From JACCTU01 sp963809175 (GTDB taxonomy: Bacteria; Actinomycetota; Thermoleophilia; Gaiellales; Gaiellaceae), in contig CAWEIK010000001.1 in the NCBI GenBank assembly GCA_963809175.1, forward strand, positions 620,001-684,000: a stretch of DNA of 64,000 bases, given 5' to 3'. Position numbers and translations under genes: made by a program. Of the stretch, positions 54,805 to 63,737 are shown piece after piece. Below the pieces are notes generated by a model. That model was given only the letters and a program-made list of their open reading frames with translations, was not told the DNA's origin and ran no database searches. How positions within the stretch are numbered: position 1 is the stretch's first letter; each line of letters opens with the position of its first letter.

Positions 54805-56046
54805 TCACCGTTCGTCCTCCAGGCCGAAGAGGTGGCGCACCGCGTCAGCATAGACCACCCCATCGGCTGCCGCGGCCGCCTGTTTCATGCGAACGGTGGG
54901 CAGATGCAGGAGCTTGTTCACGATCTGCGAGGTCACCGACTCGACCGCGCGCCGCTCCGCGTCGGACAGCTCGCCGAGCCGCGACTCCGCCTTCGCGAGC
55001 TCGGCGCGGCGGATCTCCTCGGCGCGCGCGCGCAGCGACGCGATCGCGGGAACGACGTCGAGCGAGGCTTGCCACGTGCGGAACTCCTCCGCCTCCGCCG
55101 CCACGATCGCCTCGGCGGCAGCGGCCTCTCGTCGGCGCGAGCCGAGCGACTCGGCCACGACCGACTCGAGGTCGTCGATGTCGTAGAGGTAGCAGCCGTC
55201 GAGCTCGTTGATCGCCGGGTCGAGGTCGCGGGGCACCGCGAGGTCGATCAGGAAGAGCGGGTGGCCGCGACGCGCGCGCAGCGCACGCTCGACGTGCTCG
55301 CGGCGAAGCACGGGCTCGGGCGAGCTCGTCGACGCGACGACGACGTCTGCGCGCGCGAGCTCCTCTTCGACGCGCTCGAGCGGCAACGCGGCGCTGCCGA
55401 AGCGCTCCGCCAGCTCGGTCGCCCGCTCCAGCGTCCGGTTCGCCACGACCGCGATCTCCGCGCCGCGCGACACGAGGCTCCGCGCGGTCTGCTCGCTCAC
55501 CTTGCCCGCACCGACGAGCAGGATCCGGCGGCCCTTGAGGTCGCCGAAGACCTGCTGCGCGAGCGCGGCGGCAGCCGCGGGCACCGACGCGGGCGACTCG
55601 CCGATCCCCGTCTGCGCACGCGCCTTGCGGCCTGCGTAGAGCGCCTGCCTGAAGAGTCGATCGAGGAGCGCACCGGTCGAGCCGACGTCGAACGCCGAGC
55701 GCACCTGGCCGAGGATCTCGCCCTCGCCCGGAACCAGTGAGTCGAGCCCGGCGGCGACGCGGAAGAGATGCAGCGCCGCGGCTTCGTCGCGCAGCCGGTA
55801 CAAGGCGTTCGCAAGCTCGGGCTCGCGCTCGAGCAGAACGTGGGTCGCGCGCGCTTCGGCGTCCACGTCGTCTTCATGCGCGAGGTAGAGCTCGGTGCGG
55901 TTGCACGTCGAGAGACACACCGCTTCGCCTGCGCTCTGCGCGAGCTCCTCCGCAACTGCTCGTGCGTCTTCGAGGCGAAGCGCAACGCGTTCCCGAAGCT
56001 CGACGCCTGCGCCGTGATGAGACACGCCGACGAGCGTGACCCTCAT
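54805..56046 (-). CDS. hemA: Glutamyl-tRNA reductase
   Basis: 413 residues. First committed step of tetrapyrrole synthesis by the C5 route. VGVSHHGAGVELRERVAL, the nucleophilic Cys in CLSTCNRTELYLAH, GEGEILGQVRSAF, the NADPH site LLVGAGKVSEQTARSL and the dimerisation tail with VNKLLHLPTVRMKQ. ATG 56046 overlaps hemX by 4 bases. No irregularity in this gene. Confidence 0.96.
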   Translation of the reverse strand: MRVTLVGVSHHGAGVELRERVALRLEDARAVAEELAQSAGEAVCLSTCNRTELYLAHEDDVDAEARATHVLLEREPELANALYRLRDEAAALHLFRVAAGLDSLVPGEGEILGQVRSAFDVGSTGALLDRLFRQALYAGRKARAQTGIGESPASVPAAAAALAQQVFGDLKGRRILLVGAGKVSEQTARSLVSRGAEIAVVANRTLERATELAERFGSAALPLERVEEELARADVVVASTSSPEPVLRREHVERALRARRGHPLFLIDLAVPRDLDPAINELDGCYLYDIDDLESVVAESLGSRRREAAAAEAIVAAEAEEFRTWQASLDVVPAIASLRARAEEIRRAELAKAESRLGELSDAERRAVESVTSQIVNKLLHLPTVRMKQAAAAADGVVYADAVRHLFGLEDER

Positions 56047-56802
56047 CCGAGATGCCCCGCCGGCAGTCCGAGGAACGCGACGAGCGCGAAGCCCGCGAGG
56101 GTCAGGTACGCCGCGCGCCTGCCCCGCCAGCCGAGCTCGCGGCGAAGCACGAGCGCGGAGCCGAAGACGAGCCACGCTGCGATCGCGCCGGCGACCGCGA
56201 GGTCGAAGGAGTGTCCGCGGACGAGGCCGATCGCGATCCCGACCGTGAACGCGGCGAGTGAGATCACCGACACACGGGCGACGACACCGTCGAGCGTGAC
56301 GAGCGACGGCGGCCCGAGGCGAAGCACGCCCGCGGGCCGGTCGCTTCAGCCGCCGCTCGAGCCAGAGGTAGAACCCGGCCAGCGCGGCCGCGAGCGCGAA
56401 GCCCGCGAAGCCGGCGACGACGAGCCCGACGTGCACGGCCGTGAAGAGATCGGAGCCGCTCTGCTCCGAGGCACCGCCGAGCCCCGCGAGTGCGAACAGC
56501 ACCGCGGCACCGGGCATCACCGCGACGCCGAGCAAGCGATAGCGCGGACTGCTGCCGTAGACGAGGTACGCACCGACCGCGAACCAGACGAAGAGGTTGA
56601 GCGCCCCCGACCAGTCCGCCCACGGAAAGCCGTCGGCCTGCCACGCCTGGACGGCGAGCAGGGCCGTCTGGGCGAGCCACCCGATTCGCACGCCCCAGAT
56701 CGCGAGGCGCGCGGCGAGCTCCGGCCGGCGAAGCACGCCGACGTACGCCACCGCCGCTTCCCCGTAGGCGATCAGGGCCGGCCAGAAGAGGAGCTCAGCC
56801 AC
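56043..56802 (-). CDS. hemX: HemX/CcsA-type cytochrome c assembly membrane protein, one frameshift
   Basis: About 253 residues with eight predicted helices: LLFWPALIAYGEAAVAYVGV, WSGALNLFVWFAVGAYLVYG, then FTAVHVGLVVAGFAGFALAAALAGFYLWLE. The frame shifts near 56335; the last three helices (VARVSVISLAAFTVGIAIG; AIAAWLVFGSALVL; YLTLAGFALVAFLGLP) follow. Proteins of this kind adjoin hemA in many bacteria and belong to the cytochrome c assembly fold; the role in heme supply is not settled. GTG 56802 overlaps ccmD. Confidence 0.85.
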
Positions 56803-56944
56803 GTCGCTCCCGCGCCCGCTCGGCCAGCTCGGTGAGCTCTCGCTCGAGCCGTGCGAGCTTCGCCGAGATGATCGCGACGTAGACGAGGACGACCGCGAGG
56901 ACGACGAGGTACGCCGCCGCGAGGTACTTCTCACCCGAGCTCAA
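56795..56944 (-). CDS. ccmD: CcmD-like small membrane protein
   Basis: 49 residues, easily overlooked. TTG 56944 gives MSSGEKYLAAAYLVVLAVVL, one helix, then a charged coiled tail (SAKLARLERELTELAERARERR). This is exactly the CcmD layout (one N-terminal helix, basic/acidic C-terminal helix), and the position between ccmC and hemX fits. It overlaps ccmC by 14 bases and hemX by 8. CcmD helps release heme-loaded CcmE from CcmABC. Confidence 0.78.
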   Translation of the reverse strand: MSSGEKYLAAAYLVVLAVVLVYVAIISAKLARLERELTELAERARERRG

Positions 56945-57590
56945 GTGACTCCCTCAGGTCGCGGAGGCGAAGGTCGAGACGCTTGCCCGCGAGCTCGTTG
57001 AGGTACAGCGTGCCGGCGAGCAGCAGCGTTCCTGCGAGGCACACGCAGAACGTGAAGAACATGTCCCCGGACATCTGCGGCCCGTCGCGCGTGAAGACGA
57101 CCGGGTGGATGAGGTTCTCCGCGAGTCGGATCGCGAGAAAGCTGATCGGGATCAGCACGACGCCGAAGAGCGCGTACACCGCGGAGATGCGCGCTCGACC
57201 CGGCCCGTCCGGCAGCGAGAAGCGAAGCATGAAGTACGCGGCGTAGAAGAGGAAGAGGATGAGGAAGAGCACCAGCTGGCGCTCGCCCCAGCTCCACCAG
57301 ACGCCCCACGACGTTCGCGCCCAGATCGAGCCCGTCACGAGCGTGAGCGTTCCGAAGATCGTCCCCATGTGGACGGCCGTGTAGCTCTCGAGGTCGTAGC
57401 GCTGGTTGCCGGTCCAGAGCAGGCGAAGCGCCTTCCACGCGCCCCAGCCGAAGGCGGCGTACGCGGTGAGCGCGATCGGGACGTGGAGGTAGAAGATCCG
57501 CTGGCTCGGCCCCTGGTCGGCGTCTTCCGGCGCCCAGAGCAGGGCGAGCGCGAAGCCCGCGACGAGCACGACCGCAGCCGCGACCGCCAC
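56931..57590 (-). CDS. ccmC: Heme handling protein CcmC
   Basis: About 219 residues with six predicted helices. The tryptophan-rich heme motif appears as SWGVWWSWGERQLVL, with flanking histidines in FYLHVPIALTA and VHMGTIFG/LIHPVVF. It presents heme to CcmE on the outer membrane face. Start chosen at GTG 57590 after an AGGTG ribosome site and 10 bases after the ccmB stop; TTG 57638 or 57623 would overlap ccmB. Confidence 0.92.
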   Translation of the reverse strand: MAVAAAVVLVAGFALALLWAPEDADQGPSQRIFYLHVPIALTAYAAFGWGAWKALRLLWTGNQRYDLESYTAVHMGTIFGTLTLVTGSIWARTSWGVWWSWGERQLVLFLILFLFYAAYFMLRFSLPDGPGRARISAVYALFGVVLIPISFLAIRLAENLIHPVVFTRDGPQMSGDMFFTFCVCLAGTLLLAGTLYLNELAGKRLDLRLRDLRESLELG

Positions 57591-57600
57591 GGAAACACCT

Positions 57601-58239
57601 CTATTCCGTGACCACGTACTCAAAGCTCGCCCACGCAAGTATCGCGAAAACGCCGTCGTACAAGGCCAGGAAGGCCAGGTAACGACCCGGGTCGTCGCTC
57701 ACGGCGGCGCCGACGCCGCCGACGAGGATCGGCAGCGACAGGGGCAGGAACAGGACCGGGAAGAGCAGCTCGCGCGCCCGGCCGGCAGCGGCCATCGCGG
57801 CGAGGATCGCCCCGACAGCGCAGATCCCGACGTTGGCGAGCACGACCGCCGCGACCGTGCTCCAGGTGACCGGCTCGAAGAAGAGGGAGAAGGCGGGGAG
57901 CGCGACGAGCTCGGCCGCCCCCAGGAACGCGAAGGTCGCCACGACCTTCCCGAGCCAGATCGCGCTGCGGTCGACCGGTGCCAGGACGAGGCCGTCGAGG
58001 ACGCGCTGCTCACGCTCGGGGGTGAACGCGCGAGTGATGCCGAGCAGGGCGGTGAAGAGAATCGCGACCCAGAGCAGGCCGACCGACGCGCGCTCGGACG
58101 CGTCGGCGGGAAGCGCGAACCGGAACGCGACGAGCGTCGCGAGAACGAACAGCAGCATCGCGGGCAAGGTCTCCCGCGCACGCAGTTCGAGCAGCAGATC
58201 CTTGCGCGCGAGCGCGACCACGTCGCGGGCGTAGGTCAC
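57601..58239 (-). CDS. ccmB: Heme exporter subunit CcmB
   Basis: 212 residues, six predicted helices; permease of the CcmAB ABC complex. Family pattern: ALARKDLLLELRARETLPAMLLFVLATLV, LLWVAILFTALLGITRAFTPERE and LPLSLPILVGGVGA. GTG 58239 overlaps ccmA by 4 bases. CcmE, CcmF and CcmH are not in the window. Confidence 0.92.
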   Translation of the reverse strand: MTYARDVVALARKDLLLELRARETLPAMLLFVLATLVAFRFALPADASERASVGLLWVAILFTALLGITRAFTPEREQRVLDGLVLAPVDRSAIWLGKVVATFAFLGAAELVALPAFSLFFEPVTWSTVAAVVLANVGICAVGAILAAMAAAGRARELLFPVLFLPLSLPILVGGVGAAVSDDPGRYLAFLALYDGVFAILAWASFEYVVTE

Positions 58240-58817
58240 AGCGCAAGCGCTCCCGACGCATGCGGGGCGAGTCGCTCCGGGTCGTGCGTCGCGACGAGGA
58301 ACGTCGCCTTGCCGACTCGCTCCGCGAGCTCGCGGTCGAGCAGCTCCGCACCTTCGGTGTCGAGCCCGGAGTACGGCTCGTCGAGCAGGAGCAGCTCCGG
58401 CTCGTGCAAGAGCGCCCGGCAGAGCGCGAGCCGTTGCAGCATCCCGCGCGAGTACGAGCCCGCGCGCTGGTTGCGCGCGTCCCAGAGCGCGAAGCGCTCG
58501 AGCAGCATGCCGATCCGCTCGCGCGGCTCGGGGACGCGGTAGAGCCGTGCGTAGAGCCGCAGGTTCTCGATCGCCGTGAGCTCGCGGTACACGAGCGGCT
58601 CGTGGCCGATGAAGCCGAGCTGCCCGCGCTCGGCGTCCACCTCGAGCTCGCCCGCCGTCGGCGCGGCGAGCCCCGCGACGAGGCGCAGGAGCGTCGTCTT
58701 GCCCGAGCCGTTCCGACCCGTGACGAGCGTGAACCCGCCGCGCTCGACGTCGAGGTCGACGCCGCGCAGCACGCGCTTTGCGCCGTAGCGCCGCTCGAGC
58801 CCACGCGCGCGGATCAC
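58236..58817 (-). CDS. ccmA: Heme exporter ATPase CcmA
   Basis: 193 residues. ABC ATPase: Walker A VTGRNGSGKTTLLRLV, signature GSYSRGMLQRLALCRALL, Walker B LLLLDEPYSGLD and switch His in VATHDPE. Start chosen at GTG 58817, which overlaps the methyltransferase stop (GTGA); GTG 58838 further upstream is inside that gene. The CcmB gene follows with a 4-base overlap, identifying this as CcmA rather than another transporter. Confidence 0.92.
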   Translation of the reverse strand: MIRARGLERRYGAKRVLRGVDLDVERGGFTLVTGRNGSGKTTLLRLVAGLAAPTAGELEVDAERGQLGFIGHEPLVYRELTAIENLRLYARLYRVPEPRERIGMLLERFALWDARNQRAGSYSRGMLQRLALCRALLHEPELLLLDEPYSGLDTEGAELLDRELAERVGKATFLVATHDPERLAPHASGALAL

Positions 58818-59566
58818 GGTGCGACCAGCTCGTGCCACAGCAGACCGCCACCGTGCTCGAGCTCGACCTCGGGGCGGCTCCGATCGCCGCCGTCATAGGT
58901 GGCGAGCTCGGTGAACGGAGATCCGGCGATCGCGTCGCGCCACGTCGACGACCCCCAGGAGGTCATCTCGTGCACCTCCTCGAGGACGGCGCCTTGCCGT
59001 GGCCCGTCGAGCACCTCGATGCGCGACCGATGCCGTTCGCGGCGTGCGGCGACGTCGCGCTCGACGAGAGCCCACTCGATCCGAAGCTTCGTTCCGTCGC
59101 GCTCGGCCTCCCACTCGTTCGGCGGCGGCACCTCCTCGCTGTCGAACACGCCCACCTGCACGAGGTAGTGGGCACCCGGCTCGAGGTGCTTCGCCATCAG
59201 CACGAGGTGCGACGCGAGCTCTCCTTCCGTGAGGTGCGACAGCGTGTTGATCGGGCAGACGGCCGCGTCGAAGCGGGCGTCGAGGTGGAAGCTCGTCATG
59301 TCGGCAAGCATCACGCCCGCGTGCACGCCGGCGTCGGAGAGGCGCGCGCGGGAGAACGCGACCATCGCGGGCGACGAGTCGATCCCGCACGGCGCGAGCC
59401 CGCGCAGCGCGAGCGCCTCCAGCATCCGTCCCGTACCGCTCCCGGGCTCGAGCACCGTCAGGCACGACGGGCCGAACCGCTCGATGAGCCACGAGACCTC
59501 GTCCTCGAGGTCCCACGTGAACGCGATGTCGTAGAGCTCGACCTCGTCGGTGTAGAGCCGGCTCAC
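58814..59566 (-). CDS. SAM-dependent methyltransferase
   Basis: 250 residues. VLEPGSGTGRMLEALAL is SAM motif I, GIDSSPAMVAFSRARL motif II, FDAAVCPINTLSHL motif IV; the second half carries a beta-rich insert (EWEAERDGTKLRIEWALVER). No substrate can be inferred. It lies between moaB and ccmA, overlapping both by 4 bases, so it is translationally coupled in the chain. Confidence 0.85.
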   Translation of the reverse strand: MSRLYTDEVELYDIAFTWDLEDEVSWLIERFGPSCLTVLEPGSGTGRMLEALALRGLAPCGIDSSPAMVAFSRARLSDAGVHAGVMLADMTSFHLDARFDAAVCPINTLSHLTEGELASHLVLMAKHLEPGAHYLVQVGVFDSEEVPPPNEWEAERDGTKLRIEWALVERDVAARRERHRSRIEVLDGPRQGAVLEEVHEMTSWGSSTWRDAIAGSPFTELATYDGGDRSRPEVELEHGGGLLWHELVAP

Positions 59567-60043
59567 GTCTGCACGTGCTCTGTCGCCTCATCGGACAACA
59601 GGTGCAAGGCGTGGTCGAGCGCAGGGCGCAGCACCGCGTACCCGTCGCGACAACCGCCCGTCGAGCCGGGGAGGTTCACGACGAGCGCCGTCCCGCGGAC
59701 GCCGGCGACCCCGCGTGAAAGCAGTCCGTGCGGCGTCTTCGCGATCGAGTCCGCGCGAATCGCCTCGGAGATCCCCGGCGCAAGTCGTTCGATCACCGAC
59801 GCCGTCGCCTCGGGAGTGACGTCGCGCGGCGCGACGCCGGTGCCGCCGGTCGTGAGCACGAGCGATGCGTCGGCTGCCAGCGCGACGAGGACCCGCGCGA
59901 TCTCGTCGACGATCGTCGGCGACGGTGCGACGCTCGACGTCGTAGCCGTCCGCCTGAAGCAGCTCTGCCAGCAGCTCGCCGCTCTCGTCCGTGCGCGTCC
60001 CCGCCGCGACGCCGTCGGAGATCGTCAGGACCGCGGCCTTCAC
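59563..60043 (-). CDS. moaB: Molybdopterin adenylyltransferase-like protein (MogA/MoaB), one frameshift
   Basis: About 160 residues. AVLTISDGVAAGTRTDESGE and LLQADGYDVERRTV are the first half; near 59930 the frame changes by one, then LVLTTGGTGVAPRDVTPEA (the conserved TTGGTG-x-x-x-R-D loop) and SRGVAGVRGTALVVNLPGS. It should activate molybdopterin for metal insertion. GTG 60043 overlaps moaC by 4 bases. Confidence 0.88.
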
Positions 60044-60480
60044 TCCTTCGTCTTCTCCACCAGGCGCACCTCGGCGATCACCATCGACTTGTCGATCGCC
60101 TTTGCCATGTCGTACACCGTCAGCGCTGCAACCGTCGCGGCGGTGAGGGCCTCCATCTCGACGCCCGTTTGCGCGGTGGTCTCGGCGACGGCGCTGATCC
60201 GCACGACCGCGTCGTCCACCTCGAGCGAGACCTCGACGTTCGTCAACGGCAGCGGATGGCAGAGCGGGATCAGCTCCGCGGTCCGCTTCGCCGCCATGAT
60301 CCCCGCCAGCTGCGCGGTCGTCAGCGCGTCGCCCTTCGGGAGCTCTCGGAGCTGCCGCGCCGTCTCAGGCGCCATCCGCACCTCGGCGGCCGCAACCGCG
60401 CGCCGACGCGAGGCCGGCTTGCCACCGACGTCCACCATCCGGACTGCGCCCGACGGGTCGACGTGCGAGAGACCGCTCAT
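60040..60480 (-). CDS. moaC: Cyclic pyranopterin monophosphate synthase accessory protein MoaC
   Basis: 146 residues. Conserved family blocks: LSHVDPSGAVRMVDVGGKP, KRTAELIPLCHPLPLTNV with the active-site His, GVEMEALTAATVAALTVYDM and KAIDKSMVIAEVRLVEKT. Early step of molybdenum-cofactor synthesis. ATG 60480, 10 bases after the otsA stop. moaA is not in the window. Confidence 0.96.
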   Translation of the reverse strand: MSGLSHVDPSGAVRMVDVGGKPASRRRAVAAAEVRMAPETARQLRELPKGDALTTAQLAGIMAAKRTAELIPLCHPLPLTNVEVSLEVDDAVVRISAVAETTAQTGVEMEALTAATVAALTVYDMAKAIDKSMVIAEVRLVEKTKE

Positions 60481-60490
60481 GCGGTAGACA

Positions 60491-61964
60491 CTAGCTCCGC
60501 AGCGAAGCTGCGCCCTCGAGCGCGCGAAGCTCCCGCTCGAGCCACGTCGAGAGATCGTGCTCGCGGACGCGCGCGCGGATGCCCTCGATCCGCCGACGCC
60601 GCTCGTCGGCATCGAGCTCGAGCGCCAGGTGGATCGCGCGAGCCTGCCCGGCGACGTCGAACGGATTGATCGTGAGCGCGAAGTCGCCGAGCTCGTCGTG
60701 CGCGCCCGTGTTCTCGGAGAGCACGAGCACACCGTCGCGCGTGTTGACGAGCGGTGCCTCCTTCGCGACGAGGTTCAGCCCGTCGAAGACGGCGTTGACC
60801 AGCAGCACGTCGTACTGCTTGTAGGCGGCGACGGAGCCTGCGAAGTCGTCTTCGATGCGGAGGTCGATCGGCATCCAACCGGTCCGCGCGTAGCGGTCGT
60901 TCACGCGTCGCGCCTCACGCTGGATCGCGCCGAGGTACTCCGCGTACTCCGGGATGTCCTGGCGCGACGGATCGAGCAGCGCGAGCATCCCGACCCGTTC
61001 GCGCATCTCGGGGTGCTCGTCGAGGTAGAGCTCGAAGGCACGGAACCCGCGCACGACGTTCTTCGACGGATCCGTGCGGTCGACGCGGAGGATCAGCTTC
61101 TCGGGCCTGCTTCGCTCGAGCGCTCGCTCTGCTGCGAGCACCGCTTCGCTCTCGGCGAGCGCGTCGAACTCGCGCGCGTCGACGGAGATCGGGTTCGCGG
61201 TGACCCGAACCTCCCGCCCTCCGTGCTCGACGGTGCCGCGCACGTCGTCGCACGTCGCACCGACGAAGTCCTCGCAGCAGCGCAGGAAGCTCCGGCTCCA
61301 GCGCGGCGTGTGAAACCCGACGACGTCGTTCGCGAGGATCCCCTCGTGGATCTGCTGGCGGATCTCGAGCGGGAGCACGTGCCAGTAGTCCGCCTGCGCC
61401 CACGGGATGTGCACGAAGTGCTGGAGCGTCGCGTCCGGCTTCGCGTCTCGGACCTGCCGCGGCGCGAGGTAGAGGTGGTAGTCGTGGAAGAACACCGTCG
61501 CGCCCGGTTCACGCTCGAGCTCGTCGAGCACCGCCGCTGCGAAGTTCCGGTTCACGACCTCGTACCCCTGCGTCCACGCGCGATGCAGCCCGTCGTCGAG
61601 GCTCGGCTCGTCCTTCAGGTCCCAGAGGTAGTGCTGGATGAACCAGAGCGTCGGGTTCGAGACGACGTTGTAGAACCAGTCGTAGGCCCGCGGGTCGTGC
61701 GCGACCAGCCGCAGGCGGAACGCCGAGCCCTCGCGCGACGTCTCGTCGAAGGCCTCGTTGCTTGTTGTCTGATGCGACAACACGATCTTCGGCGCTCATC
61801 GCGCTGGCGATCCACGTCACGTCGTGGTGGTCGAGGAAGCCGCGAAGCGCCGTGACGAGACCACCGCCTCCACGACGCGCGATGCGCGTCCCGTTCGCAG
61901 CGCGCTCGTACGTCGCAGGCCCGCGGTTCGAGACGACGATCAGCTTGCGGCGCTCGGCCGCCAT
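60491..61964 (-). CDS. otsA: Trehalose-6-phosphate synthase family glycosyltransferase (GT20), one frameshift
   Basis: About 490 residues. LIVVSNRGPATYERAANGTR and GGGGLVTALRGFLDHHD open the enzyme; near 61775 the frame changes (AEDRV then LSHQTTSNEAFDETSREG). Later blocks: NPTLWFIQHYLWDL, FFHDYHLYLAPRQVRD, HFVHIPWAQADYWHVLP, VGFHTPRWSRSFLR, LRVDRTDPSKNVVRGF and VNAVFDGLNLVAKEAPLVN with the donor-phosphate loop. Likely UDP-glucose plus glucose-6-phosphate to trehalose-6-phosphate; GT20 relatives using other acceptors cannot be excluded. No trehalose phosphatase gene adjoins. ATG 61964. Confidence 0.87.
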
Positions 61965-61970
61965 TGCGTA

Positions 61971-63245
61971 CTAGCTCGCCGCGGCCGTCGCGAGCTCGAC
62001 ACCCTCGGTCTCGTTGCCGAGCAAGAGGTTGAAGAGCGCGAGCCAGTCGCGAAGGAGTCGCGGTGTGAGGAAGTGCCGGCGCACGTGCTCCTTGCCGGCG
62101 AGCGCCAGGCGGCGCGCGTGTTCCGGGTCGCCGAGCGCGACCAGGCAGGCCTCGGCGCACTCGCTCGAGGACGAGACGAGCCAGCCGGTCTCGCCGTGGG
62201 TGATCTGGTCGACGATCCCGCCCGCCTTCCCGCCGACGGTCGGCCGACCCTTCCAGAGCGCCTCGCTCACCGTGAGGCCGAAGCCTTCCCGGATCGACTT
62301 CTGGATCACCGCGGCCGAGTGCACCTGGAACGCGTTCACCTCGACCGAGCCGACGTTGTTCAGGTTCGAGAGGATGTAGATGTCCGGGTCGCCCGCGGCG
62401 TAGGCGACGGTCTGGTTGTAGAACTCCCAGCCCTCCGGGTCGTCGTGGGCCATCGAGCCGACGAGCGCGAGCTGGACGTCGGGGTGCTCCTCCTTGACGA
62501 GCCGGTACGCGTCGATCACGCCGAGCGGGTCCTTCCACGGATCGAACCGGGAGACCTGGGTCAGGAGCGGCCGCGTGACGTCGATCCCGAACTGGTCGAC
62601 GATGTAGGCGGCGTCCTCGGGTGACAGCGCCATGTTCTTCGGCGCCAGCGGGTCGATCGCCGGCGGCCAGATGAACGCGCGCTCGGTCAGCTCCGGTGGC
62701 ACGTAGTCGCGGCGATGGAAGATCGTGGCCGCGTAGCGCCGGATCGACGGGAGCAGGAACTCGAGCACCTGCCGGTTCGGCGTCGAGAGGTCGATGTGGC
62801 ACCGCCAGATCCAGTGCGCGCGCGACGTCGGGAACCAGTCGATCATCGCGCCCGGTTGCGCGTCGTGGATGATCACGAAGTCGTACTCGTCGACGAACTC
62901 CTTCGCGTTCAGTTCGTTGTACCGCCGGAAGATCGCCTGCTGTTCGTCGTCCAACCCCTGCGGGTTGCCCTGGAGCGCGTTGTGGATCGTCTTCGTGACG
63001 TTGAAGAACTCGTCGGCGCCGCGGATGATCAGCCAGTCCGCCTCGAGGCCCGCGCTCTGCATCAGCGGCACGAGGGTGTAGTTGATCTCCGCGACCCCGC
63101 CGCCGAACGCCGTCGCCGAGACGTGCGCCACCCGCTTGCCGGCAAGCGGCTCGGCCAGCCGGCGGATCTCGTCCATCAACCCACGCGTGGCGATGGTCGC
63201 GTAGTCCGCGAGCGACTTGTGTCCGACGTTGACCGCTTGCAGCAC
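61971..63245 (-). CDS. treT: GT4 glycosyltransferase, trehalose synthase (TreT)-like
   Basis: 424 residues. N-terminal HVSATAFGGGVAEINYTLVP, FFNVTKTIHNALQG, and WRCHIDLSTPNRQVLEFL are the TreT marks; the donor-binding half has QVSRFDPWKDPLGVIDAYRL, IQKSIREGFGLTVSEALWKG and GGKAGGIVDQITHGETGWL. TreT joins a nucleotide glucose with glucose to make trehalose directly. GTG 63245. It is followed after 6 bases by the otsA-like gene, giving two possible trehalose routes side by side. Confidence 0.88.
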   Translation of the reverse strand: MLQAVNVGHKSLADYATIATRGLMDEIRRLAEPLAGKRVAHVSATAFGGGVAEINYTLVPLMQSAGLEADWLIIRGADEFFNVTKTIHNALQGNPQGLDDEQQAIFRRYNELNAKEFVDEYDFVIIHDAQPGAMIDWFPTSRAHWIWRCHIDLSTPNRQVLEFLLPSIRRYAATIFHRRDYVPPELTERAFIWPPAIDPLAPKNMALSPEDAAYIVDQFGIDVTRPLLTQVSRFDPWKDPLGVIDAYRLVKEEHPDVQLALVGSMAHDDPEGWEFYNQTVAYAAGDPDIYILSNLNNVGSVEVNAFQVHSAAVIQKSIREGFGLTVSEALWKGRPTVGGKAGGIVDQITHGETGWLVSSSSECAEACLVALGDPEHARRLALAGKEHVRRHFLTPRLLRDWLALFNLLLGNETEGVELATAAAS

Positions 63246-63272
63246 GGCGGTGAGACTAGTCGCGGCGCCGGA

Positions 63273-63701
63273 TCAACCGTCGAGCACCTTGACGAAGCGC
63301 AGCCGCGATCCGCGGCCACCCTCGCCTGCTCCGATCTCGACGTCGTCGGCGATCGAGCGGATGATCGCGATCCCGAGCCCGCCCTCGGCGAGCTCGTCGT
63401 CGTCACCGTTGGGGCCGGACTGTGCTGGATCGAAGCCTTCGCCGTCGTCGACGACCTCGATCACCAGGCGGTCGGCGTGCAGCTCGTACCGGATGTCGAC
63501 GGAGCCTTCACCGTCGGCGTAGGCATGGCGGACGGAGTTGGAGCACGCTTCCGTCAGCGCCAGCTTGAGATCGGCGAGCGTCTCGTCGGCCAAGGGGCGA
63601 AGCCGCGAGATCCCGGTCAGGGCGAGCCGGCAGAGGGTGATGTACTCCGGCTTCGCCGGGATCCTCAGCCGAACCTCGCGAATCGCCGCGGCGTCGCTCA
63701 T
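63273..63701 (-). CDS. RsbW-like anti-sigma factor / serine kinase
   Basis: 142 residues, a GHKL ATPase domain alone. N box LALTEACSNSVRHAYADGEG, G1 VVDDGEGFDPAQ, G2 GGLGIAIIRSIADDV. Such proteins bind a stress sigma factor or phosphorylate an anti-anti-sigma partner; neither partner gene is adjacent in the window. ATG 63701 has no ribosome site in front, consistent with a leaderless or near-leaderless message from the promoter at 63711-63737. Confidence 0.9.
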   Translation of the reverse strand: MSDAAAIREVRLRIPAKPEYITLCRLALTGISRLRPLADETLADLKLALTEACSNSVRHAYADGEGSVDIRYELHADRLVIEVVDDGEGFDPAQSGPNGDDDELAEGGLGIAIIRSIADDVEIGAGEGGRGSRLRFVKVLDG

Positions 63702-63710
63702 TCGTAGGGG

Positions 63711-63737
63711 ATTTCCCGAGAAATACGCAAGTTAAAC
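63711..63737 (-). promoter_or_regulatory. Possible SigB/SigF-type promoter of the RsbW-like gene
   Basis: On the minus strand GTTTAA (63737-63732) is followed after 14 bases by GGGAAAT (63717-63711), resembling the general-stress consensus GTTT-N-GGGTAT. The start would fall only a few bases before ATG 63701. Confidence 0.4.
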
